Source: Zestosphaera sp.
GTDB lineage: Archaea > Thermoproteota > Thermoprotei_A > Sulfolobales > NBVN01
Reading direction: 5' to 3'
DNA: 64,000 nt
Assembly: GCA_038843015.1 (NCBI GenBank)
Contig: JAWBSH010000004.1
Location: forward strand, 62,001 to 126,000
The translations under genes were made by a program, and so were the position numbers. Numbering within the stretch: position 1 is the first letter of the stretch; each line of letters opens with the position of its first letter. Shown one piece after another: positions 57,853 through 64,000 of the stretch. The notes under the pieces were generated by a model, which saw only the letters and a program-made list of their open reading frames with translations, searched no databases and was not told the DNA's origin.

Positions 57853-58478
57853 GCATATCCCCTAAGCTTAAGTTTTGATCTAGGCTTAAAAACTTTGTGT
57901 TGAAACATGGCCCAACAAAGTCGAGGAATTAGAAATGAGGGAAGTAGTTACGATTATTAGCTTGTGATAGGAATACACTGTGACCTCAAACAGCGATCTA
58001 ACAATGTTTTTCTAACTATATCTCTGTTACGTTGCCTTCTCTGACGGGTTGTCATAGGTTTAATTAACTAGGGAAGACATTAAAGTAGTTGGCTGTGACG
58101 GATTTTACAGAACATTAAGCTCTTTCCCACTCTCGTATCTTGTAGTTATTAACGTGCTGAACCCGTGTTCGCTAAGGAGTTTAGTAAATCCCGAGTGATT
58201 GTCAACTAGTATTAAGACCTTAACCTCGACGACCTTCTCTTTAACCAAGGGAAATCACCCCCTAATCAAACACGTAGATTTAATTCTAGAATACTTTTAA
58301 TGCTGAACCTTTCAAGACATGTGTTGGCTAACCCTCCTGGCTTCCTCTTCGCTCTGAAGGACGAGACTCTGGCGCAATTCTTAGATAATGGACTACTGTA
58401 TTTTAAGCGTCATCGTGCGTAAAGAGGCGTCTAATAACGCTTTTAGTTTTATGTTCATAAACTATAGTTTGGTGTAGT
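57853..58478. other. Gene-poor 0.6-kb stretch of decayed sequence
   Basis: This is 626 bases with no intact gene. The only recognised content is the metallo-beta-lactamase N-terminal fragment on the minus strand at 58105-58248. The flanking parts have interrupted frames and shifting base composition. The stretch lies beside the orphan omega-RNA-like element and may be the scar of past insertions and deletions. Confidence 0.45.
58105..58248 (-). pseudogene. Truncated metallo-beta-lactamase fold N terminus
   Basis: A TTG at 58248 behind a GGTGAT site opens a 47-codon frame. Its VLILVDNHSGFTKLLSEHGFSTLI (in pieces) matches the N-terminal strand-loop of COG1237-type metallo-beta-lactamase proteins (V-x-x-L-V-D-N, L-x-S-E-H-G-F-S-x-L-I). 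It then stops at 58105-58107, before the FDTG and H-x-H-x-D-H metal motifs. No continuation was found in the next 200 bases in any frame. It is therefore a truncated gene, unless the short peptide is made and used. Confidence 0.6.
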
Positions 58479-58700
58479 GTGTTGAGAGTTTTAACTTTCT
58501 CGTGGGTAATTCTAGTAGGTACTCAAACAGCATGTGTGAGTAACTACGTAGATAATGTAGTGAGGGAGGTTACAGGAGAGTTAAGCGTGCTGGACGTGTC
58601 TAGACTCCTTGTAGACGTCTCTCTTGACTTGAGATTCTATAGAAGCGTGACTCTAGAGTGTAAGGTTAGATCAATCCAGAAAACTCAAAGAAATAACTAG
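58479..58700 (+). CDS. Possible small protein
   Basis: A 73-residue frame starts at a TTG behind GGTGTAGTG, with a TATA-like AACTATAG about 20 bases upstream. The N terminus is hydrophobic (LTFSWVILVGTQ) and the middle is rich in Val, Leu and Ser. No family is recognised. It ends 28 bases before the epimerase gene. It could be real or spurious; the upstream signals tip it slightly to real. Confidence 0.35.
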   Translation: MLRVLTFSWVILVGTQTACVSNYVDNVVREVTGELSVLDVSRLLVDVSLDLRFYRSVTLECKVRSIQKTQRNN

Positions 58701-58727
58701 TGAGTAGAGTTTACTTGAGGGGGGCTA

Positions 58728-59663
58728 GTGAAGGTTTTGATTACTGGTGGTGCGGGGTTCATAGGTCATAACCTAGCGCTTCATCTAATTAGGAGAGGAT
58801 ATGATGTTGTAGTAGTTGATTCTATGGAGAGGTCGAATGATTATGCCTTGAGGAGGCTTAAAAAGTTCGGAGTACCTGTTGTTGAAGGTGACGTGAGGAG
58901 ATTTAGTAGTTACAGTAACTTTGACGTAGTGGTTCATGCTGCTGCTTACGTGAGTGTTGAAGAGTCTGTTAGAGAGCCTATCAAGTATCTAGAGAACAAC
59001 GTCTTGGGCACTGCTAAGGTTGGCTATGAGTGTGGGAAGAAGGGTATAAAGCTAGTATACTTAAGCTCGGCAGCAGTCTACGGAGAGCCGCAGAAGCTAC
59101 CTATCGGTGAAGACCACCCCACAAGACCTAAATCACCTTACGGACTGAGCAAACTTCAAGGAGAAGAGATACTGAGAAATTTCGCCACAGTCTATAGTCT
59201 TAAGTACGTGACTTTAAGATTATTTAATGTTTATGGACCCGGACAGAACTCCTCATACGCTGGCGTCATAACTAGTTTCATTCAAAGAGCTTTGAATAGT
59301 GAGCCATTAATTATTTACGGCGACGGGGAACAGACAAGAGACTTCGTATATGTTGGGGACGTAGCTGAAGTAATCGAGTTCTTGATCAAAGAAGAAGTGT
59401 TTGATAACGAGACCTACAATGTTGGTTCAGGACAACCCACAACAATTAAAGAGCTTGCTAAGACAGTCATGAAGTTAGTTAATAAGGATTTACCGTTAAT
59501 ACATGAACCACCAAGACCTGGAGATATAAGACACAGCGTAGCTGATATAAGCAAGATAATGAAGCTCGCTAGAATCAAGCCAACACCTATTGAGGAAGGA
59601 CTTGAGAAGACCTTAAGTGAGTTGAGAACTGACTGTTCTTGCCTGACCTCCTCCCTGCCCTAA
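58728..59663 (+). CDS. NAD-dependent sugar-nucleotide epimerase, GalE-like
   Basis: This 311-residue short-chain dehydrogenase-like enzyme has GGAGFIGHN (7-15) for NAD binding, the Y138-x3-K142 catalytic pair in SPYGLSKLQGE, and GDGEQTRDFVYVGDVAE for the sugar nucleotide. It likely converts UDP-glucose to UDP-galactose or a related pair for glycans. The GTG start follows GAGGGGGG. The last six codons and the stop (LTSSLP-stop) lie within the dispersed element at 59643, so the natural C terminus was probably replaced or trimmed by that insertion. Confidence 0.88.
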   Translation: MKVLITGGAGFIGHNLALHLIRRGYDVVVVDSMERSNDYALRRLKKFGVPVVEGDVRRFSSYSNFDVVVHAAAYVSVEESVREPIKYLENNVLGTAKVGYECGKKGIKLVYLSSAAVYGEPQKLPIGEDHPTRPKSPYGLSKLQGEEILRNFATVYSLKYVTLRLFNVYGPGQNSSYAGVITSFIQRALNSEPLIIYGDGEQTRDFVYVGDVAEVIEFLIKEEVFDNETYNVGSGQPTTIKELAKTVMKLVNKDLPLIHEPPRPGDIRHSVADISKIMKLARIKPTPIEEGLEKTLSELRTDCSCLTSSLP

Positions 59664-59678
59664 AGGATGAAGTTTCAA
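59643..59678 (-). repeat. Dispersed TnpB-type end element inside epimerase 3' end (RE9)
   Basis: On the minus strand it reads TTGAAACTTCATCCTTTAGGG then CAGGGAGGAGGTCAG, a good copy of the tail with a drifted hairpin. Its plus strand encodes the end and TAA stop of the epimerase gene. The guide position (after GGTCAG) would be the antisense of the epimerase gene's 3' end. Confidence 0.6.
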
Positions 59679-59742
59679 CCATAATAAATTGGAGGGAGCT
59701 TAAGTATTTTTAAAGAGTTCTAACTGCAGACTTAGAGGGGTG

Positions 59743-60307
59743 ATGAAAGTTTAAATATGTCGGATTTGCGGCACACTCAGGAGATGTTAGTGGAGAACTG
59801 ATTTCAAGAACTTCAAGAATTATTAGGGGGTTACGCGATTGTTGCGGTGTTGATGATTTAGTCTTAGTTGTCGGTGGTTATTGGGGTCTCATGAAGGAGG
59901 TCGTTGACTCGGCTCTCGAGCTTGGTTTCAAAGTCCTCATAATACCTCCTATAGACCAGGAAGAGGTTCCGTTTCCTGACGAAGCGATAGTAGTTAGAAC
60001 GGGAACCTCCTACAGAATCAGGTCAGTATTCTTAGTCAGGACTTCAGACGTCCTGATAGTTCTTGGCGGTGGTGCTGGATGTATTCAGGAGTTAATAACT
60101 GCGTACACGGAGGGGAAGCCTTCTTACGTCTTAGTCAATACTGGGATGCCTACAGACATAGTTGAGAGTATGCCTGAATATATAGACCATAGGAAGCTAG
60201 CTCCTATAATGAAGTACCGTGACGAAAACACGCTACTTAGAGACTTATGTAATCACTTAAAAACCAGCAAAACAACGAGTACTAAATACGCCGTACGTGT
60301 AGGGTAA
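59743..60307 (+). CDS. SLOG/LOG-like nucleotide-binding protein with apparent start-proximal frameshift
   Basis: The well-conserved part runs from 59747 in one frame: KYVGFAAHSGDVSGELISR, LVLVVGGYWGLMKEVVDSAL, VLGGGAGCIQELITAY and a C terminus at 60307. This is the SLOG (TIGR00725-type, lysine-decarboxylase-like) fold with its GG-x-GG nucleotide loop. No start codon exists in that frame before the ATG at 59891, which would drop the first strand. An ATG at 59743 behind GAGGGGTG is one base out of frame: ATGAAAGTTTAA stops at once, while removing one A gives an intact start. This is either a sequencing error, a fresh mutation or a frameshift during translation. Confidence 0.65.
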
Positions 60308-60428
60308 GCAGTTACGAGGTGTCTAAGCATATTAGAGAAGATAGAGAGGTTTAGACATAAAATCTGGAACGAGTACTATTAAGAAGCTGAAGAACTTACT
60401 AAATAGAAATTCTTCAGGTAGTTAAGTA
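60308..60428 (+). pseudogene. Decayed short frame
   Basis: In the 120 bases after the SLOG gene a frame can be read as ILEKIERFRHKIWNEYY, a stop, then EAEELTK and a stop. It has no start codon in place, so it looks like the broken remains of a small helical protein. Its boundaries are uncertain. A TATA or ribosome site for the next gene is not obvious. Confidence 0.3.
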
Positions 60429-60926
60429 ATGCCTTTCACTCCACTACACTTAGGTCCTCCACTAATCTTAGGCTACCTACTTAGGCGCCATATTCACTGG
60501 CCCACACTAATAATCACTTCAGTATTAGTAGACTTAGAACCCCTGACAATTCTTCTGCTTAACTTAAATACTTACCCTGTTCACGGATACCTACATACGT
60601 TCGCTTCAGCAGTTCTTCTCGGGTCTTTAGTTGGTTTAGTCGTGTGGTTGTTTAGAAAATATTTCAACCACTTATTTAGCTTATTTGTACTTACGACGAG
60701 GGACTCCTCGCTAAGTAGCTATATGGTAGCAGGATTTAGTGGTTGGTTTATTCATGTATTGATTGACTCGCCGCTGTATTCAGACATAAGACCACTCTAC
60801 CCGTTAAATATAAACCCTCTTTACTGCCCGTACGTAAGTGATGCGATAATTAAGTCATGTCTCTACTTAACTCTCATAGGTGTTGTTATCTACCTACTAC
60901 ATTTCTACAAGACTTACTTAAGATAG
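60429..60926 (+). CDS. Membrane-bound hydrolase-like protein (DUF4184/YdjM type)
   Basis: This 165-residue protein has four to five membrane helices. It begins MPFTPLHLGPPLILGYLLRR, the histidine-bearing start of the YdjM/DUF4184 group, and continues with DLEPLTILLLN, PVHGYLHTFAS and FIHVLIDSPLY. The spaced H, D, H residues suggest a metal site in the membrane, which gives the family its hydrolase label; no activity is firmly known. It stands alone on the plus strand. Confidence 0.75.
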   Translation: MPFTPLHLGPPLILGYLLRRHIHWPTLIITSVLVDLEPLTILLLNLNTYPVHGYLHTFASAVLLGSLVGLVVWLFRKYFNHLFSLFVLTTRDSSLSSYMVAGFSGWFIHVLIDSPLYSDIRPLYPLNINPLYCPYVSDAIIKSCLYLTLIGVVIYLLHFYKTYLR

Positions 60927-61099
60927 TGGATGACCTACAGAATTGGAATTTCTGTTTAGACGTTTCTATACGTAGTTTTCTTTTAGTCTACTAACTCTAC
61001 CGACGCAATAACCTACTGTTTCTGAAGTTATTCAGTGAACTTTACTTGATCTATCATATTTAAAAACTTTGTAGCTGTTATTATAGTCAAGGTGTTAAT

Positions 61100-62311
61100 A
61101 TGAGGAAGCTTCTAGTTTGTTTAGCTATAGTGTTTGTCTTAATTTCCGTGCTTATCCCAACGTTTGCTGAGGCTCGTCCAGCAAGTATTAGACTCATTAT
61201 TGGTGTTAATTTAAGTAGTAATTACTTACGTGCTAAGTCAGTTATTGAGAGCCTTGGTTCTGTAGTGCTTGAGATTCCTGAAATAAGCGCGTTAGTTACT
61301 GAAGCTCCTCCCCACTTACTAGGATATTTAAAGTCTCTCTCGTTCGTTAAGTATGTTGAGGAAGACAAGCCTATCAAAACATCTACTGAGGTTCAGTGGA
61401 ATGTGGGATTAGTTGAAGCGCCTGAAGTTTGGGCTCTAAATACTACTTACGGCGACGCCGCCTACGGATATCAAACAAGCATCAGGGTTGCTGTAGTAGA
61501 TACTGGAATAAGCTATACTCACACAGATCTTTACGGTTCTATAGACTGGTGTGTCGTCTCTTTAAGAAACACTAAGACGTTCTATAAAGGAACTAATTTG
61601 AAAAACTGCAATGATCAAAACGGTCACGGAACACACGTAGCTGGAATAATAGCCGCTAGATTGAACGGCTTCGGCGTAGCCGGAGTTGCACCGAAAGTAG
61701 TCCTATACGCTGTAAGAGTTCTTGACGCCAGCGGTGGTGGTTACGTGAGTGACGTAGCTAAGGGGATAGTAGAAGCTACTAAGGGACCTGACAACACTCC
61801 AGGCACGAGTGACGATGCTGACGTGATCTCAATGTCTCTCGGGGGACCTCACTCTCAGACACTTTATGATGCGATACTCTATGCGTACAGCTACAACGTA
61901 GTTCTAGTTGCTGCCGCAGGGAACGAGGGTGCCTCAACACCTTCATGCCCGGCCTGCTACAGTGAAGTCATAGCTGTAGGGGCCATAGACCAAAACTTAA
62001 GCGTCCCGAGCTGGAGTAACAAGAACCCAGATCTTGTGGCCCCGGGAGTAAACATACTCTCTACATGGCCTAGAAACAGGTACGTATATTTAAGCGGAAC
62101 CAGTATGTCATGCCCACACGTCTCAGCAATTGTAGCTCTAATGCAAGCAATAAGGATTGCTGACGGGAAAGGTAAGCTAACACCAACGCAGGTGAAGGAA
62201 ATCCTAACAACAACTGCCATAGACTTAGGGACTGCTGGATATGACGAAACCTACGGCTATGGATTAGTAAACGCGGTTGCCTCAGTTAATGAGGCATTAA
62301 ACACTCCTTAA
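61100..62311 (+). CDS. Subtilisin-like serine protease (S8), secreted
   Basis: This 403-residue protease has a signal peptide (LLVCLAIVFVLISVLIPTFAEA), an I9-type propeptide (about 28-95) and an S8 catalytic domain. Asp134 in AVVDTGISYTHTD, His176 in NGHGTHVAG and Ser335 in SGTSMSCPH form the triad, with oxyanion Asn275 in AAAGNEG. The propeptide should be removed by self-cleavage outside the cell. A pair of cysteines (PSCPAC) near 283-286 and others could make disulfides that add heat stability. ATG at 61100 behind AAGGTG. Confidence 0.95.
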   Translation: MRKLLVCLAIVFVLISVLIPTFAEARPASIRLIIGVNLSSNYLRAKSVIESLGSVVLEIPEISALVTEAPPHLLGYLKSLSFVKYVEEDKPIKTSTEVQWNVGLVEAPEVWALNTTYGDAAYGYQTSIRVAVVDTGISYTHTDLYGSIDWCVVSLRNTKTFYKGTNLKNCNDQNGHGTHVAGIIAARLNGFGVAGVAPKVVLYAVRVLDASGGGYVSDVAKGIVEATKGPDNTPGTSDDADVISMSLGGPHSQTLYDAILYAYSYNVVLVAAAGNEGASTPSCPACYSEVIAVGAIDQNLSVPSWSNKNPDLVAPGVNILSTWPRNRYVYLSGTSMSCPHVSAIVALMQAIRIADGKGKLTPTQVKEILTTTAIDLGTAGYDETYGYGLVNAVASVNEALNTP

Positions 62312-62433
62312 GTAAAGCTATTTGAGGACTTACACCTCTATAGGTTCCTCTCTTCACGCCCGCTTTTATCAAAGTCATTATCGAACGAGGCTCTCTGTAG
62401 CCACGCTTTCTCAGCATAATGGTATTACATATT

Positions 62434-62468
62434 TGAAAGCCTGCCCTTCAGGGCGGGGAGGAGGTCAG
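62434..62468 (+). repeat. Dispersed TnpB-type end element, best-conserved copy (RE10)
   Basis: TGAAAGCCTGCCCTTCAGGG then CGGGGAGGAGGTCAG is the reference copy of the family. GCCCTTCAGGGC is a perfect inner hairpin, extended by CCTGC/CGGGG-type pairs, followed by GGAGGAGGTCAG. It matches the right-end structure of IS200/IS605-type TnpB elements and the 3' end of their guide RNA. No tnpB gene is near. The following 20 bases (62469-62488) hold no recognisable gene. Confidence 0.65.
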
Positions 62469-62660
62469 TTCTTCAGAGCTGTCGGCGAGGAGCAACTCAC
62501 AGAGCTTTGTCCTTGCTAAAGGTTCGTCAGATCATCGACTCCAGAAAATATTTGTTGTTGGTTGTAAAATTTCTGTTCTGAGGGACTAAGTCTTTAGTTC
62601 AGTAATTGATTTTAATTTTTGTAGAGATAATCACATTGGTAGCGGTAAAGGTGTTGTGTA

Positions 62661-63407
62661 GTGAGTGAACGAGCCGTCGTTGTAGAGAATCTCGTCAAGG
62701 TTTATGGAAGGGACTCTATAGGCGTTGATAAAGTGTCTTTTATAGTCAATAGTGGAGAGATCTACGCGCTGGTCGGCCCTAATGGGAGTGGTAAGACTAC
62801 TACTTTGAGAATCATATCTACTCTGATTAAGCCTACCTACGGCAGTGTTTACGTGTTTGGGGTAGATGTTGTGAGGGAGCCTCTGCGTGTTAGGTCTATG
62901 ATAAATTATCTGCCTGAAGAAGCTGGTGCTTACCGTGACTTAACAGGTCTTGATTTCATGAAGTTTATGCTCTCGCTGAGGTTTAGTAGTAGGGAGTTAG
63001 GAGATGCGATAGAAGAGGCCGTCAAGATAGCTGATTTAGGCAATTATTTAAGAAAGCCTGTCAGAACGTACAGTAAGGGCATGAAGCGAATACTCGCGGT
63101 CAGTACGGTCTTGGCTTCAAGACCTAAGCTACTCATACTTGATGAGCCGACAACAGGTCTTGACGTCGAGAGAAGTCTTTACGTGAGAGACATGATTAGG
63201 AAGTATAATGAGCATTATGGAATCACGGTGCTTCTAAGCAGTCACAACATGCTGGAAGTAGAGTACTTAAGTCACAGGGTGGGAGTACTTTATAAGGGGA
63301 GATTAATCGCTGAAGGAGCACCAGAACAACTGAAGAAATCTCTGGGTGCTGTGAATTTAGAGGAGGCCTTCATGAAATTGAAAATGGGGCGGGGCGTCGC
63401 TGAGTGA
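62661..63407 (+). CDS. ABC-2 type exporter ATPase
   Basis: This 248-residue ATPase has Walker A GPNGSGKTTT (39-48), the Q-loop YLPEEAGAYRDLTG, signature YSKGMKRILAV and Walker B LLILDEPTTGLD. It matches NatA/CcmA-type exporters, which move sodium, drugs or lipids with a membrane partner. The GTG start follows a GGTGTTGTGTA site. The permease gene begins inside its stop (TGATG). Confidence 0.92.
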   Translation: MSERAVVVENLVKVYGRDSIGVDKVSFIVNSGEIYALVGPNGSGKTTTLRIISTLIKPTYGSVYVFGVDVVREPLRVRSMINYLPEEAGAYRDLTGLDFMKFMLSLRFSSRELGDAIEEAVKIADLGNYLRKPVRTYSKGMKRILAVSTVLASRPKLLILDEPTTGLDVERSLYVRDMIRKYNEHYGITVLLSSHNMLEVEYLSHRVGVLYKGRLIAEGAPEQLKKSLGAVNLEEAFMKLKMGRGVAE

Positions 63408-64000
63408 TGATTGCACAACTAATTAAAAGAGAAGTAAAGGCCTTCATCAAGAATCCTGGTTTCATAATAGGAATTATACTAATGATAAGCTTTTACGGAA
63501 TATTAGGCAACATCGTTGGTAGTGCTACAAAGTCGGCAGTTGAGGAAGTCATGGAATCAAGCGTTGGATTAGTTTTGGGAGAAGATACTAAGCTCGTTAG
63601 AGAGCTGATCAAGTTACTCAATACTACTATGGGAGGTAGAGTCCGCGTTTATAGCTCGCTAGACGAGGCTATCTCAGAGACTGGGGTCGGCATACTGATA
63701 CCTGCAGGCTTTACTGAAAACGCTACCTCACTCGATAAGCCTGTTGTTTTAGGGGGTGGCGTTAGAGTAACTACTTTTTCATTAACGGGTGCTCAAGCTA
63801 GGGCAGGCTTACTAACTACAGTCTCAAACACCATAGAGAGACTACTGCCTCTAGCTATAAGCGCTACTTATAACGTAAGTCTACAACCCCAGAAGCCTGT
63901 TTTAGTAAGTGGTAATATATCATTTTATGATAAGAAAATAAGCCAGGAAGAGTTTCTCGCGATCACTGCTCTCATATCATTCACTCCGCTCTTCATCAGC
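63407..64000 (+). CDS. ABC-2 type exporter permease (3' part missing)
   Basis: The ATG at 63407 overlaps the ATPase stop. At least 198 residues are open to the window end. It begins MIAQLIKREVKAFIKNPGFI with a first membrane helix (IIGIILMISFYGILG), then a long outside domain (ESSVGLVLGEDTKLVREL, GILIPAGFTENAT) as in the ABC-2 family with an extended loop between helices 1 and 2. The rest of the membrane part lies beyond the edge. With the ATPase it forms an exporter of unknown cargo. Confidence 0.85.
   Translation, partial: MIAQLIKREVKAFIKNPGFIIGIILMISFYGILGNIVGSATKSAVEEVMESSVGLVLGEDTKLVRELIKLLNTTMGGRVRVYSSLDEAISETGVGILIPAGFTENATSLDKPVVLGGGVRVTTFSLTGAQARAGLLTTVSNTIERLLPLAISATYNVSLQPQKPVLVSGNISFYDKKISQEEFLAITALISFTPLFIS

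Noticed and set aside
62322-62519. 65-codon plus-strand frame after the subtilisin gene
   Set aside because: It reads through the dispersed hairpin element; the residues come from the repeat (for example GRGGGQFF) and have no protein character.
1-64000. CRISPR array or cas genes
   Set aside because: No regularly spaced direct repeats and no Cas-like proteins; the repeated hairpins are dispersed and irregular.

Overview
This window is a continuous stretch of chromosome from a hyperthermophilic or thermophilic archaeon, most likely a member of the Thermoproteota (Crenarchaeota; Desulfurococcales-like). The evidence is the information-processing set: ribosomal protein L40e, the RFC small and large subunits, Orc1/Cdc6, the Hjc resolvase, a NusA-like KH protein, TruD, Pth2 and a TRAM protein. 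Isoprenoid-ether lipid genes (a UbiA-family DGGGP synthase and a geranylgeranyl reductase) and mannosylglycerate synthesis genes point the same way. Genes are dense, A+T rich, often start with GTG or TTG behind GGTG-type ribosome sites, and some look leaderless behind a TATA box about 25 bases upstream. A tRNA-Cys gene carries a small intron and an encoded CCA.

Layout. 0-7.5 kb holds a phosphate transporter (partial), a HisC-like aminotransferase, an MFS transporter, FeoB, a ZIP transporter and an amidohydrolase. 7.6-14.5 kb holds mannosyl-3-phosphoglycerate phosphatase and synthase, then a complete LivHMGF-type ABC importer with its binding protein. 14.6-17.9 kb holds tRNA-Cys, a nucleotidyltransferase-like protein, L40e, a cluster of candidate structured RNAs, a NusA-like protein and a TtuA-type tRNA thiolase. 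18.3-29.8 kb is a catabolic block: CoA transferase, CoA-acylating semialdehyde dehydrogenase, class III aminotransferase, Lrp regulator, MoaD-like protein, aldehyde:ferredoxin oxidoreductase, and a YhdT/PanF-like sodium symporter pair followed by a second class III aminotransferase. Together these could take up an amino acid such as a beta-amino acid, transaminate it and oxidise the semialdehyde to acyl-CoA. 30.5-36 kb holds Hjc, stomatin/NfeD, DUF763 and two poorly known proteins. 36.2-42.5 kb holds DGGGP synthase, a HhH-GPD-like Fe-S protein, a dCTP deaminase family protein, an AdoMet decarboxylase family protein, geranylgeranyl reductase, YbjQ and TruD. 43.2-48.8 kb is the replication and translation core (Pth2, TRAM, RFC, Cdc6). 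48.9-55.1 kb holds nucleoside phosphorylase, class II aldolase, a HAD phosphatase, two glycosyltransferases and a deaminase-like amidohydrolase. 55.2-58.7 kb is an accessory strip of small membrane or secreted proteins, a DNA-binding protein, a truncated metallo-beta-lactamase fragment and an orphan omega-RNA-like element. 58.7-64 kb holds a sugar-nucleotide epimerase, a SLOG protein with an apparent frameshift, a membrane hydrolase-like protein, a subtilisin and an ABC-2 exporter cut by the window edge.

The most notable non-coding content has two layers. (1) About ten dispersed copies of a 35-base hairpin element whose best form ends GGGCGGGGAGGAGGTCAG, resembling the right end / omega-RNA 3' end of IS200/IS605-type TnpB elements. 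No transposase gene was recognised, and one copy, at 57.2-57.3 kb, keeps a whole folded scaffold. (2) G+C-rich folded islands at 15.8, 16.1 and 43.0 kb, each boxed between a T-rich arm and a complementary A-rich arm, plus a 38-base block shared by the 16.1 kb island and 5.8 kb. These look like an undescribed small-RNA family.
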